Shown one piece after another: positions 8,210-15,917 of a stretch of 22,527 bases of DNA (its first letter is position 1; each line of letters begins with the position of its first letter). The notes below the pieces were generated by a model that saw only the letters and a list, made by a program, of their open reading frames with translations, had not been told where the DNA came from and did no database searches. Both the position numbers and the translations under genes were made by a program. Origin of the DNA: a virus; the IMG/VR virus record IMGVR_UViG_3300030106_004407, positions 1-22,527 of that record; one strand, given 5' to 3'.

Positions 8210-9328
8210 TTAAAATCCATAGTCTTTTGGATCTTCTCCTAATGCTATAAGCTGTTCTCTAATTTGATCATTACTTGCACCTTTTTCTTTTGCAAGATCT
8301 ACTTGTTCTTGCATGGATAAAGAACCCACACCACCTGTACCAGTGCCTATGTTTGCAAGATTAACAACACTGTCTACAATTCCTGGTAATTGTTCTGCAG
8401 TTATAGTTGTTCCAATTTGAGGAGTTAGTGATAAAATTAATTCTTTTCTAAAGTCATCATCAGACATCGTAGCTTTTGATTTAGATAATCTAATTAGCTC
8501 TTCAATTGGTTTATCTCTTAGTCCAGGAATACTCATGAAGTATTCTAGAGTTTGAATATCATCTGGTTTATCTTTTTCAGCTCTATCAAGTGCAGCTTCT
8601 CTTTGTTGAATACCTGTTTCAATAGCAGCCATTTTAATTTTATCTGCTCTATCTCTTGCTGCTTTTCCTATTGCTGCAAATGTTTGTAATGGATCTTTTG
8701 CAGAACGAGCAATTTTGTCTATAAGATTACCGCCTCTTGCCGTAGCTAAATTTAAACCAAACTCTGTCAAAGCTTGAAAGCCTGCAGCTTTTGTTTTCTC
8801 TTTTCCATCACCAAGAAATTTTTCAAACAAGGAAATATTTTTAGAAATATAATCATCTAAATCTCCTTTGTTTATATCTTCTACAGTTTTTTTAGTTTCA
8901 TCATCTTTATCTTTTCTCGGAACTCCTGTTTGTTCATCCTCAGAATCTCTCTTTCTTTGTTCCTCACTAATGCCTCCACCCGCATCTGGAGTGGTTTGTT
9001 CATTACCTATCATATATGGAAGACTCATTAGTGTAGCTCCAGTCGTTAAAGGTCCCAAAGAAGAACCTCTGAATATACTTGATCCGCCTGCTCCTGTAAT
9101 GCCTCCACCTGCAGAAGGAACACTACCACTACCTACTCTGGCGCCACCACCTGTAACAGCAGGTAGTCTACCTCCTAAATAAGGACCAACAGCCGTTCCT
9201 GGTTTTATTATTCCTGTTCCTGCTCCTGGTTTAATTAACCGTGATCCTGCTCTAACTAAGCTTGGTGCAAATCTTAACGCTGCAAGACCAGCAGTTCCTA
9301 AATACGGTAGTGCCGCTATAATAGGCAT
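8210..9328 (-). CDS. Probable internal virion protein with hydrophobic Gly-rich N-terminus
   Basis: A 372-residue protein without a recognised family. The first 35 residues are hydrophobic with scattered arginines (MPIIAALPYLGTAGLAALRF onward), followed by a glycine/serine/proline-rich region to about residue 110. The remainder is a charged helical region: an acidic stretch near 120-165, and an Ala/Lys helix near 195-260 resembling the helical part of other phage ejection proteins. Translation start is strong: GGAGGT five bases before the ATG, which overlaps the upstream stop by one base (TAATG). It lies between the Gln-rich protein and the giant protein, so a shared role in the virion core is likely. 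The hydrophobic N-terminus could help form a channel across the cell envelope, by analogy with podovirus ejection proteins. Confidence 0.76.
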   Translation of the reverse strand: MPIIAALPYLGTAGLAALRFAPSLVRAGSRLIKPGAGTGIIKPGTAVGPYLGGRLPAVTGGGARVGSGSVPSAGGGITGAGGSSIFRGSSLGPLTTGATLMSLPYMIGNEQTTPDAGGGISEEQRKRDSEDEQTGVPRKDKDDETKKTVEDINKGDLDDYISKNISLFEKFLGDGKEKTKAAGFQALTEFGLNLATARGGNLIDKIARSAKDPLQTFAAIGKAARDRADKIKMAAIETGIQQREAALDRAEKDKPDDIQTLEYFMSIPGLRDKPIEELIRLSKSKATMSDDDFRKELILSLTPQIGTTITAEQLPGIVDSVVNLANIGTGTGGVGSLSMQEQVDLAKEKGASNDQIREQLIALGEDPKDYGF

Positions 9329-10356
9329 TAATTACCTCCGAATGCACTAAAAGCATCTGATATGCCACCAAAGCCTTGACCAAACTGACCAAGTGCTCCA
9401 ATACCTGCAATACCAAGACCAAGTGCTTGAGCAAATGGATTGGTAGATGGCTGTTGAGTGAATTGAATTGCACTACTTGGAGTGCCTCGTAGTATATCAC
9501 TAGCAAATGTTAGTCTTCTAAACGGCTCTTGTTGAGCTTGAATTTGTTGTTGTCTTTGAGCCTCTAGTTGAGCTTGGCCTAATTGTTGTTGCATGCCACC
9601 AATACCTAGAAGAGATTGTATATCTTGTTGTCCTAGTTGTTGTGTGAGGGCGCCAAGACCAGCTTGTCTTTGTCCAAGACTAGCAAGACCTTGACCTGTA
9701 GCACCTAATTGCTGTGCTGCAGCCAACTGTCTTCTTTGCTGTGCTTCTTGTGCACTCATTGCAGCTCTTTGAGCTTGTTGAAAGTTTCTTGATAAATCTT
9801 CAAATATTCTTCTTGATTTTATGTCTTGTAAATTACGACCTAGTTCTGCCTCTTGCACACCAAAACGTGAGCCACCAAAAGCTCCTGCTCTTTGTGCTTG
9901 TGTTGCTAAATTAGATTGTGCAATCTGTGCCTGACGATCAAATTCTTTTAAAGCTTCTTGTGTTACATCAGCCTGATATTGATCCATAAAAGGTGTTGTT
10001 TGTCCTGGCTGAAAAGCTTGTGTTGCACCGAGAGCCTGTTGCCCTGCACCTGTCAACGCAGCTCCTGCAAGACCTAGAGTTCCTCCTGCCTGTGTTAAAG
10101 CAGGCTGAAAAGCTCCTACGTTTTGACTTGCTAAACCAAATGCTCTTTGTTGTTCAGGTGTAAAACCTGCAAACTGAAATGCTGGAATGTTTTGAGCAAT
10201 ACCCGCTCTACCAAACTTACGTAAATTAAAATCTGCTTCGCTTTCACCTGCTTTTCTTACTGCGTTTGGATCACCAAATACGGATGCAAGTAATTGTTCT
10301 GCTCTCTTTTCAATGAAGGGCGCTTGTTGCGTTCGTTGTACTACTTCATCAACCAT
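9328..10356 (-). CDS. Gln/Ala-rich virion protein, podovirus internal/injection type
   Basis: A 342-residue protein dominated by glutamine, alanine and glycine. The middle carries a pattern I recognise from many podovirus and marine-phage virion proteins: FMDQYQADVTQEALKEFDRQ, then a Gln-rich helix, then AFGGSRFGVQEAEL and a helix with repeated RNFQQAQRAA-like elements. The C-terminal 35 residues are a glycine-zipper hydrophobic segment (NPFAQALGLGIAGIGALGQF). Such proteins are usually annotated as internal or DNA-ejection proteins, though some databases label relatives only as hypothetical. The ATG overlaps the preceding stop by one base and has a GGAGAT site about nine bases upstream. Role: likely ejected with or ahead of the DNA. 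The ejection assignment is analogy; that it is a structural protein is well supported. Confidence 0.8.
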   Translation of the reverse strand: MVDEVVQRTQQAPFIEKRAEQLLASVFGDPNAVRKAGESEADFNLRKFGRAGIAQNIPAFQFAGFTPEQQRAFGLASQNVGAFQPALTQAGGTLGLAGAALTGAGQQALGATQAFQPGQTTPFMDQYQADVTQEALKEFDRQAQIAQSNLATQAQRAGAFGGSRFGVQEAELGRNLQDIKSRRIFEDLSRNFQQAQRAAMSAQEAQQRRQLAAAQQLGATGQGLASLGQRQAGLGALTQQLGQQDIQSLLGIGGMQQQLGQAQLEAQRQQQIQAQQEPFRRLTFASDILRGTPSSAIQFTQQPSTNPFAQALGLGIAGIGALGQFGQGFGGISDAFSAFGGN

Positions 10357-11189
10357 TATGCTCTATCTCCATATTTGTTTTGTAAACTATACAAGAATTT
10401 TGACCCTCTGTCTCTACTCTCTTTTGTTCCTTTACCACCCATAGCTCGTCCAAGTCCTCTTACAGTTTTTGCATTAATAACAAACTCACCATCACTTAAC
10501 ATTGCTGGTATGTCATCACTTGTCTCTGTGCCTGGCCCTGCTATCTTACCATTTTTACGTGGAAAACCACCTTCATTTAAACCAATTTGTTTTAATCCAT
10601 TTATCTCTCCACCCATAGCTCTTTGTTGTAGATTAGGACCATATTGAGAGAAAGGAACTAAGTTAACACCGCCTACGCCAGCGTCATCTAAATCTCTTAA
10701 AGGGTCCATTGTTCCATATACGTCTTCAAATTGTGATTTTTTCTTTTCTTCTTCACCAAAACCACCTGCAGCTCCTGCTAATGCTGACAAGCCAAGTGCT
10801 GTTTTTATAGGATTAGCTTTTGCAAAATTAACTATTGATCCTAAAACACTTTGTTTAGGTGCTTGAGCAGCGACAGCTTGTGTGAGAGCCCCTGTGCTTC
10901 CCGGTGCTAATCCAGATCCTGCAGCTCCAAGAGTTTGTCCCGGCACAGATTTAAATAATCCACCCAGACCTTGTCCAGCCTGTAGTCCACCAAATTTGCT
11001 TAATGCTCCACCTGTTAACCCAGACAATGCTGCAAATTTAAGTGCCTCTTGAGGGCTTCTACCTGCAACTAAACTACCAAGACCACCACCAATAGCGGAA
11101 CCTAATACAGGTCCACCAGCTAGAAATCCTAGTCCTGCACCGATAATTGGGGCTGCTTTCTTTGCAGCTTTAAATATTTTTTTTAGCAT
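10356..11189 (-). CDS. Membrane-active virion protein with C-terminal 'SDGEFV' motif
   Basis: First gene of the minus-strand virion operon, 277 residues. It begins with a cationic amphipathic helix (MLKKIFKAAKKAAPIIGAGL) and continues into a glycine-zipper hydrophobic region to about residue 70, resembling membrane-inserting peptides. The C-terminus contains GPGTETSDDIPAMLSDGEFV (from about residue 218) followed by NAKTVRGLG, a motif I know from phage tape-measure and internal virion proteins of many marine phages; its function is not established. I chose the ATG at 11189, preceded by GGAG, over an in-frame TTG at 11204, because the ATG begins the conserved-looking helix; the site is close (three bases). 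A good TTGTCA/TATAAA promoter lies about 75-100 bases upstream. Likely part of the ejection apparatus. Confidence 0.8.
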   Translation of the reverse strand: MLKKIFKAAKKAAPIIGAGLGFLAGGPVLGSAIGGGLGSLVAGRSPQEALKFAALSGLTGGALSKFGGLQAGQGLGGLFKSVPGQTLGAAGSGLAPGSTGALTQAVAAQAPKQSVLGSIVNFAKANPIKTALGLSALAGAAGGFGEEEKKKSQFEDVYGTMDPLRDLDDAGVGGVNLVPFSQYGPNLQQRAMGGEINGLKQIGLNEGGFPRKNGKIAGPGTETSDDIPAMLSDGEFVINAKTVRGLGRAMGGKGTKESRDRGSKFLYSLQNKYGDRA

Positions 11190-11264
11190 GCTCTCCTTCT
11201 GCAAATCATGATTGTTTTAGTGCAAGGAGGCTGGCCTTGTAAGTTAAGCCTATTTAATTGTATA

Positions 11265-11293
11265 TTTATAGGCAAATTATTGCTATATGACAA
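11265..11293 (-). promoter_or_regulatory. Sigma70-like promoter for the minus-strand virion operon
   Basis: On the minus strand, TTGTCA (11293-11288) and TATAAA (11270-11265) are separated by exactly 17 bases; each matches the consensus at five of six positions. It lies in the divergent gap and points at the gene starting at 11189, leaving a leader of about 70 bases. That leader holds a small hairpin (CAAGG...CCTTG, 11223-11239). In the opposite direction an extended -10-like TGCTATATG (11281-11289) overlaps the same -35 region and could drive the oxygenase genes, but it is much weaker evidence. Confidence 0.55.
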
Positions 11294-11318
11294 TAGAAAA
11301 AGAATGAGAGGTGCTTCT

Positions 11319-11996
11319 ATGGCAGAACAAACGAAACGTGAATTCCAAGCGTTCAGACCTTTTGGTCCCACTATTTTTGCAGGATCATTACCAGAATCGT
11401 TAATAAAATTATTAGACGATAAAGCAACAGAAATTATGACTAATAAAAAAATGTCTAAAGATTGGGATCACTCAATGCATTTAGCGGGTAATGTTAAGCA
11501 AGAAGTAAGATATCCTCCAGCTTGGATGATATCAACTGAGTTTACACCCATGAGTAACTCTTTGCAAATGATCATACATAAATATTTAGAACATCCACCA
11601 ATGGTAAACACTATATCTCCAGATAAAGTAGATAAAATATTAATAACAAGCATGTGGGTTGTGTCACAATGGTCAGGAGACTTTAATCCCTCGCATGTTC
11701 ATGATGGTGATTTATCTGGCGTAATATATTTACGAATACCTCCAAGTTTAAAAGAGGAGTATGCAAAGGAGGATCATTTTCCATGTGTAGGAGATATTCA
11801 ATGGCAGTGTGGACAAGCTGCTACTTTTAATGGACATACATTTCAAGCAACGCCAAAAGTAGGAGATATTTATTTGTTTCCTTCTTGGCTTTCACATATG
11901 GTTTATCCATTTAGAACACAAGATGAGGAAAGAAGATCTGTGTCCTTTAATGTGACTATTAAAAGAAAAAAAGAGAAAGATGAGCAACAAATCTAA
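11319..11996 (+). CDS. 2OG-Fe(II) oxygenase-like protein A (TIGR02466/2OG-FeII_Oxy_5 type)
   Basis: Predicted non-heme iron dioxygenase, which would use 2-oxoglutarate and O2 to hydroxylate an unknown substrate. In the 225-residue protein the typical order of this family is seen: SHVHDGDLSGVIYL (residues 125-138, iron-site histidines H126 and H128), then VGDIYLFPSWLSHMV (181-195) with the distal histidine H193, and RRSVSFN (205-211) with the arginine expected to bind 2-oxoglutarate. The first motif reads HxH instead of the classical HxD. The start at 11319 is chosen because AGAGGT lies six bases upstream; earlier in-frame ATGs at 11304 and 11208 exist, but the latter would run through the opposite-strand promoter. 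The gene is first in the plus-strand block and overlaps the next by 17 bases. Confidence 0.86.
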   Translation: MAEQTKREFQAFRPFGPTIFAGSLPESLIKLLDDKATEIMTNKKMSKDWDHSMHLAGNVKQEVRYPPAWMISTEFTPMSNSLQMIIHKYLEHPPMVNTISPDKVDKILITSMWVVSQWSGDFNPSHVHDGDLSGVIYLRIPPSLKEEYAKEDHFPCVGDIQWQCGQAATFNGHTFQATPKVGDIYLFPSWLSHMVYPFRTQDEERRSVSFNVTIKRKKEKDEQQI

Positions 11997-12261
11997 TACA
12001 CCATTTCCAATGGTTAGAATAACATGGCATGACGCAAAAGATACAGAGACAGGTTGGTTACACATAAAAGAAATTATTTCTGCTCCGTTGGCCGTGTGCC
12101 AAGAAGTAGGATACATGGTAGTAAATAGTGACGACAAAATAGTAATTATGAGATCATGGTGTGTTGACAAAGACGATAATCATGGTGGAGGTGCAATAGC
12201 AATACCTCGTGGTTGGGTTAGAAAAATAGAATACTTAACAGTAGAATATGCAACACAATAG
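11980..12261 (+). CDS. Conserved-type small phage protein, unknown function
   Basis: A 93-residue protein containing MVRITWHDAKDTETGWLHI (residues 11-29) and later GGGAIAIPRGWVRKIEYL. I have the impression that this pattern is widespread in cyanophages and pelagiphages ('WxDA.d...gW', then 'aIPkg.v..i..L'), but I know no function. The composition suggests a small beta-rich domain. It overlaps the oxygenase before it by 17 bases and the oxygenase after it by 14 bases, so it belongs to the same transcript and is likely translated by coupling; no strong ribosome-binding site is visible. It could be an accessory or regulatory partner, but nothing in the sequence shows that. Confidence 0.78.
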   Translation: MSNKSNTPFPMVRITWHDAKDTETGWLHIKEIISAPLAVCQEVGYMVVNSDDKIVIMRSWCVDKDDNHGGGAIAIPRGWVRKIEYLTVEYATQ

Positions 12262-12772
12262 TAATACAGAATTTGTTATGTATGTTGATAATTTTTTATC
12301 AATTGAAACATTAGAATCATTACAAGAAACCTTTTTAAACATTAATTACGCAGAAGTAAAAAACCCAGAGGGTCAGATTTATGGCTATAGACATACCTTT
12401 CCGCACAGTTTTCATACAGATCCTTTGTTAAAGTTAATAAAAAATTATTTTTTTCCTAATAGAAATCTAGAGCCTATCTCAGTTAGTGCACACAAAAGAC
12501 AAAACAACAAAGAGCCTTTATTTCATGTAGACGTAGAAAAAGATAATGTTGCTAATTTTCTTTTATTTGTGAAAGGAAAACCTTTATTAAATAACGGCAC
12601 AGGTTTTATGACAGGTAAGTCTTTATCATCACACATAGGTTTCATTGAAAACAGAGCTTTATTTTTTAATGGTAGTAAAATACCACACTCAGATTTGCAA
12701 TCTTTTGGAGATAGCTCTGAAAGATATACACTTAATATTTTTTATAAAGATAGTAGTAGTGATAATAAATAA
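12248..12772 (+). CDS. 2OG-Fe(II) oxygenase-like protein B (prolyl-hydroxylase-like)
   Basis: A 174-residue predicted iron/2-oxoglutarate dioxygenase with the classical facial triad. The first motif is FHVDVEKDN (H93, D95), and the distal part is KIPHSDLQSFGDSSERYTLN (144-163) with H147 as third ligand and R159 as candidate 2-oxoglutarate-binding arginine. The final strand, YTLNIFYK, is typical of prolyl-4-hydroxylase-type double-stranded beta-helix folds. It is shorter than cellular prolyl hydroxylases, so it is probably a catalytic core only. The gene overlaps its neighbours by 14 bases on both sides. The substrate is unknown; protein side chains are possible because of the resemblance, but small molecules cannot be excluded. 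Sequence similarity to protein A is low by eye, so this is a separate subfamily. Confidence 0.83.
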   Translation: MQHNSNTEFVMYVDNFLSIETLESLQETFLNINYAEVKNPEGQIYGYRHTFPHSFHTDPLLKLIKNYFFPNRNLEPISVSAHKRQNNKEPLFHVDVEKDNVANFLLFVKGKPLLNNGTGFMTGKSLSSHIGFIENRALFFNGSKIPHSDLQSFGDSSERYTLNIFYKDSSSDNK

Positions 12773-13283
12773 AAAACATCTATTCGCGACAACATTACAA
12801 ATATTTCAATTTAATGACGAAGAGATGAAACCTTTAGTAGATGAAGTAAATAGTAAAAAAAATTTAATTACAAAAACATCCAGCTCACATAATTATTTTA
12901 CAGATTATAAAAACCCAATACAACTTTATGAGTATGAAAAATTAATTAATGACGTTGCAAATAAATATTCTAATGAGGGGCTAACATTGAATCTTTTAAA
13001 TTATTGGACGGCTATTTATGGTAATAATTCTACACATGGTGCACACCAACACGATTCAGTGGGTGTAAACTTTTCTACTGTGCTTTATTTAACAAATGGT
13101 GGTGCCACGACATTTTTATCACCGCATAATGCAACAAACCAAAGAGTATATGATGAAGAATCAATATTAGGTAAATTAGTTATTTTTCCCTCTACATTGT
13201 GGCATTACGTTTCATACAGCGGAGATTTAGAAAGAATAATTATTTCATCTAATATACAAATTTATGGTCAGAAAAATGGTTAA
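12759..13283 (+). CDS. 2OG-Fe(II) oxygenase-like protein C
   Basis: A 174-residue protein of the same broad superfamily as protein A. Key parts: GAHQHDSVGVNFSTVLYLT (94-112) with H96 and H98, GKLVIFPSTLWHYVSYSGD (138-156) with distal H149, and ERIIISSNI with R159. Like protein A it carries HxH where HxD is usual. The start is uncertain: I take GTG at 12759, just before an N-terminus reading HLFATTLQIFQFND, which resembles the start of related proteins. Translations starting further upstream run through the previous gene in another frame and look unnatural. The gene overlaps the preceding oxygenase by 14 bases and the following glycosyltransferase gene by 8 bases. The tight B-C-glycosyltransferase overlap suggests the three proteins are made together. 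Confidence 0.82.
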   Translation: MIINKKHLFATTLQIFQFNDEEMKPLVDEVNSKKNLITKTSSSHNYFTDYKNPIQLYEYEKLINDVANKYSNEGLTLNLLNYWTAIYGNNSTHGAHQHDSVGVNFSTVLYLTNGGATTFLSPHNATNQRVYDEESILGKLVIFPSTLWHYVSYSGDLERIIISSNIQIYGQKNG

Positions 13284-14058
13284 AATATTTATTGGAACTC
13301 CTTGCTATGGTGGATTAATAACAACTGAATACTTTAAAAGTTGTATGCAACTTGTAGCTCTCGCAGCCACTAACAAAATTGAATTACAGTTTGGAACTAT
13401 AGGTAATGAGTCTTTAATAACGAGAGCAAGAAATACTCTTGTTCAATTATTTATGGACGGTGACTACACACATCTTCTGTTTATTGATGCTGATTTAGCT
13501 TTTAATCCTGATTCAGTAATGAGGATGCTTGATTATGATAAAGATGTTGTAACTGGTATTTATCCAAGAAAAACCATAGATTGGATAAAAGTAAAAAAAA
13601 GACTAAAAGATAAACCAGATATTTCAGAAGATGAGCTATTGGCTGCCTCATTGCAATATAATTTAAATGTGAAAGATCCTAACAATATATTACTTGAAAA
13701 AGGCTTCATAGAAGTATTGGACGGACCTACTGGTTTTATGATGATCAAAAGAGAGGTGTTTGAACGTATGGCAAGAATATATCCGGATCTTAAATTTAAA
13801 CCAGACCAACACATTAATCAATCTCATGACAAAGAGTTTGATTACCATAAAACATCTGATTGGAACTATGCTTTTTTTGATACCATGATAGAGCCAAAAA
13901 CTAAAAGATATCTATCTGAGGACTACGCTTTCTGCCGTTTATGGCAAAATATGGGTGGCAAAATCTACGCTGACATAATGTCAGGTATGACTCACTACGG
14001 TAATTATGCATTTAGAGGCAATGTAGGAACTCAATTCTTGCCTCAAAACAATAAGTAA
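13276..14058 (+). CDS. GT-A type glycosyltransferase-like protein
   Basis: A roughly 260-residue protein with the features of a GT-A fold nucleotide-sugar transferase. It opens with MVKIFIGTPCYGGLIT, carries ESLITRARNTLV (a pattern typical of these phage proteins), then a DxD metal/nucleotide site (LLFIDADLAFNPDS, DAD at residues 71-73) and an acidic LSEDYAFCRLW motif (about 213-223) plus MTHYG near the end that fits the second metal-binding or catalytic part. Sugar donor and acceptor are unknown. I start it at 13276; an ATG four codons upstream (13264) is an alternative and neither has a clear ribosome-binding site. It follows directly on two overlapping oxygenases, so a joint hydroxylation-glycosylation function is a reasonable hypothesis. 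Fourteen bases separate it from the tail gene. Confidence 0.82.
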   Translation: MVKIFIGTPCYGGLITTEYFKSCMQLVALAATNKIELQFGTIGNESLITRARNTLVQLFMDGDYTHLLFIDADLAFNPDSVMRMLDYDKDVVTGIYPRKTIDWIKVKKRLKDKPDISEDELLAASLQYNLNVKDPNNILLEKGFIEVLDGPTGFMMIKREVFERMARIYPDLKFKPDQHINQSHDKEFDYHKTSDWNYAFFDTMIEPKTKRYLSEDYAFCRLWQNMGGKIYADIMSGMTHYGNYAFRGNVGTQFLPQNNK

Positions 14059-14072
14059 TTTATTATAAAACT

Positions 14073-15917
14073 ATGAAATTAGTGGATCTTAAGTTTAAAC
14101 CGGGTGTTGACAAACAAGATACTGCCTATTCTGCTGGTGATCAACGTAAGTATGTTGATTCTGACTTTGTAAGATTTCATTATGGTAAACCAGAAAGATG
14201 GGGTGGTTGGACAAATCTACCTAATCCTAATAAAACTATAGTAGGTGTTGTAAGAGACACTCACTCATGGGTAGGTTTAGATGGTTTAAGATATCTGGCC
14301 CTAGGCACAGATAGAAAACTATACATTTACAACGAAGGAGCAATGTATGACATAACTCCTATTCGTGAAACACAAGCTTTAACCAATCCTTTCACAACAA
14401 ATGGCACCACCACGGTGTCTGTAGCCGACACTGGTCATAACGCAATACAGGGAGATTTTGTAACTTTTGACTCTTTTTCATCAATTGATGGATTAGATAT
14501 GAATCAAGAATTTGAAATCATATCCATAACTGATGCAAATAATTACACAGTAACGCACACTAGTGCAGCATCTGGATCAACATCTGGTGGTGGTGGCTCA
14601 GGCAATGCAAAATATCAAATTAACGTAGGACCAGCAACATCAACGTACGGACTTGGATGGGGCACAGACACTTGGAGTAGTGGCACGTGGGGCACGGCTA
14701 GCTCTGCATCTGATGTCGTCATAGTGGGAAGAAACTGGTCATTAGATAACTTTGGCGAAGACTTAATTGCAACTGTTTTAGATGGTGGCACATTTATTTG
14801 GGACACGTCAGGAGGTTTAGCTTCAAGAGCAACAGCTTTGTCAAATGCTCCAACTGCATCAAGATTTAGTATTGTTTCAACAGATACAAGACATTTATTA
14901 ATATTTGGCACAGAAACTACAATCGGCACCCCTGACACTCAAGATGATCTATTTTTTAGATTTTCAGATAGAGAAGATGCAACAGACTACACACCTGTTG
15001 CTACAAACGAAGCTGGATCTTTGAGAATAACAGATGGATCAAAAATAGTGGGGGCCGTAAAATCATCAGGACAGATACTGGTTTGGACAGACACGTCATT
15101 GCACGGTATTCAATTTGTTGGCACACCTTTTACTTTTGGCCTTAGACAACTTGGTGCTAATGCTGGTTTAATTTCTCAACATGCAGCCATAGAAGTAAAT
15201 GGTAAAGCATATTGGATGTCTGATGATGCATTTTACCTTTACGATGGTGTTGTCAAAAAAATGCCATGTTCTGTTCAAGATTTTGTTTTTGATGATCTTA
15301 GCTACACAAACAAAAATGACATAGCTGTAGGATTAAACACAGCGTATAATGAAATAATTTGGTACTATCCCTCAGCTAATGCATCACAAATAGATAGAGC
15401 AGTTGCATATAATTATTTGGAAGGAACTTGGTACACTTTGAGTCTCGGTAGAACTACATGGCTTGGTGCTTACGTATATGAGAAACCAATAGCCACTGAG
15501 TACAACGCTAGCGCCACAGCTAATGTGTCCACCATACTAGGACTAACTGCTGGTTCATCTTTTGTATATGAGCATGAGTCTGGCAATAACCAAGCAGATG
15601 GATCAGCTATTACAGCATTCTTGGAAACAGGCTCTGTTGAAATAGCAGACGGAGATCAATTAATGTCGGTAAGTAAATTAGTGCCAGATTTTGACAATCT
15701 AGCGAACACAATGACAGCACAATTAACTTTAGAACAATATCCTCAATCCGCAGCTAACGTGACGACTAGTGGTTCTATTACTAACACAACAGAAAAAATT
15801 AATGTCAGAGGTAGAGGAAGAGCTGTTAAAATAAGGTATACAACTAATACAATAGATGATACACCTTGGAGACTTGGTTCACAGAAATTGCAGATAAGAC
15901 CAGACGGTAGAAGATGA
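14073..15917 (+). CDS. P22 gp10-like tail / packaged-DNA stabilisation protein
   Basis: A 614-residue probable tail-tube or tail-accessory protein. The order of elements resembles P22 gp10 family proteins: an N-terminal DSDFVRFHYGKPERWGGWTN, a propeller-like LALGTDRKLYIYNEG, a central LVWTDTSLHGIQFVG with FGLRQLGANAGLISQHAA, then YWMSDDAFYLYDGVVKKMP, and a C-terminal VRGRGRAVKIRYTTN with W..GS.KL.IRPDGRR. In P22, gp10 closes the portal channel and supports fibre attachment. Residues about 105-190 look like an inserted Ig-like domain (TVSVADTGHNAIQGDFVTFD) ending in a GGGGSG linker, as in many marine phages. There is no clear ribosome-binding site before the ATG. The end overlaps the next oxygenase as ATGA. 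Tail function is well supported; the exact gp10 equivalence is by pattern only. Confidence 0.84.
   Translation: MKLVDLKFKPGVDKQDTAYSAGDQRKYVDSDFVRFHYGKPERWGGWTNLPNPNKTIVGVVRDTHSWVGLDGLRYLALGTDRKLYIYNEGAMYDITPIRETQALTNPFTTNGTTTVSVADTGHNAIQGDFVTFDSFSSIDGLDMNQEFEIISITDANNYTVTHTSAASGSTSGGGGSGNAKYQINVGPATSTYGLGWGTDTWSSGTWGTASSASDVVIVGRNWSLDNFGEDLIATVLDGGTFIWDTSGGLASRATALSNAPTASRFSIVSTDTRHLLIFGTETTIGTPDTQDDLFFRFSDREDATDYTPVATNEAGSLRITDGSKIVGAVKSSGQILVWTDTSLHGIQFVGTPFTFGLRQLGANAGLISQHAAIEVNGKAYWMSDDAFYLYDGVVKKMPCSVQDFVFDDLSYTNKNDIAVGLNTAYNEIIWYYPSANASQIDRAVAYNYLEGTWYTLSLGRTTWLGAYVYEKPIATEYNASATANVSTILGLTAGSSFVYEHESGNNQADGSAITAFLETGSVEIADGDQLMSVSKLVPDFDNLANTMTAQLTLEQYPQSAANVTTSGSITNTTEKINVRGRGRAVKIRYTTNTIDDTPWRLGSQKLQIRPDGRR

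Noticed and set aside
5181-9182. Plus-strand reading frames opposite the giant and Gly-rich virion proteins
   Set aside because: Proline/serine-rich antisense shadows without ribosome sites or recognisable motifs.
11190-11204. TTG start five codons upstream of the first virion-operon protein
   Set aside because: The encoded QKES adds nothing conserved and the sequence is the ribosome-binding site of the ATG at 11189.
11208-11318. Longer N-terminus for oxygenase A starting at the ATG at 11208
   Set aside because: It would place coding sequence over the opposite-strand promoter, has no proper ribosome site, and adds residues unlike the family. The ATG at 11319 follows AGAGGT.
12645-12758. Longer N-terminus for oxygenase C reaching back to 12645
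   Set aside because: This part overlaps oxygenase B in another frame and reads as an out-of-frame shadow; the family-like start is just after 12759.
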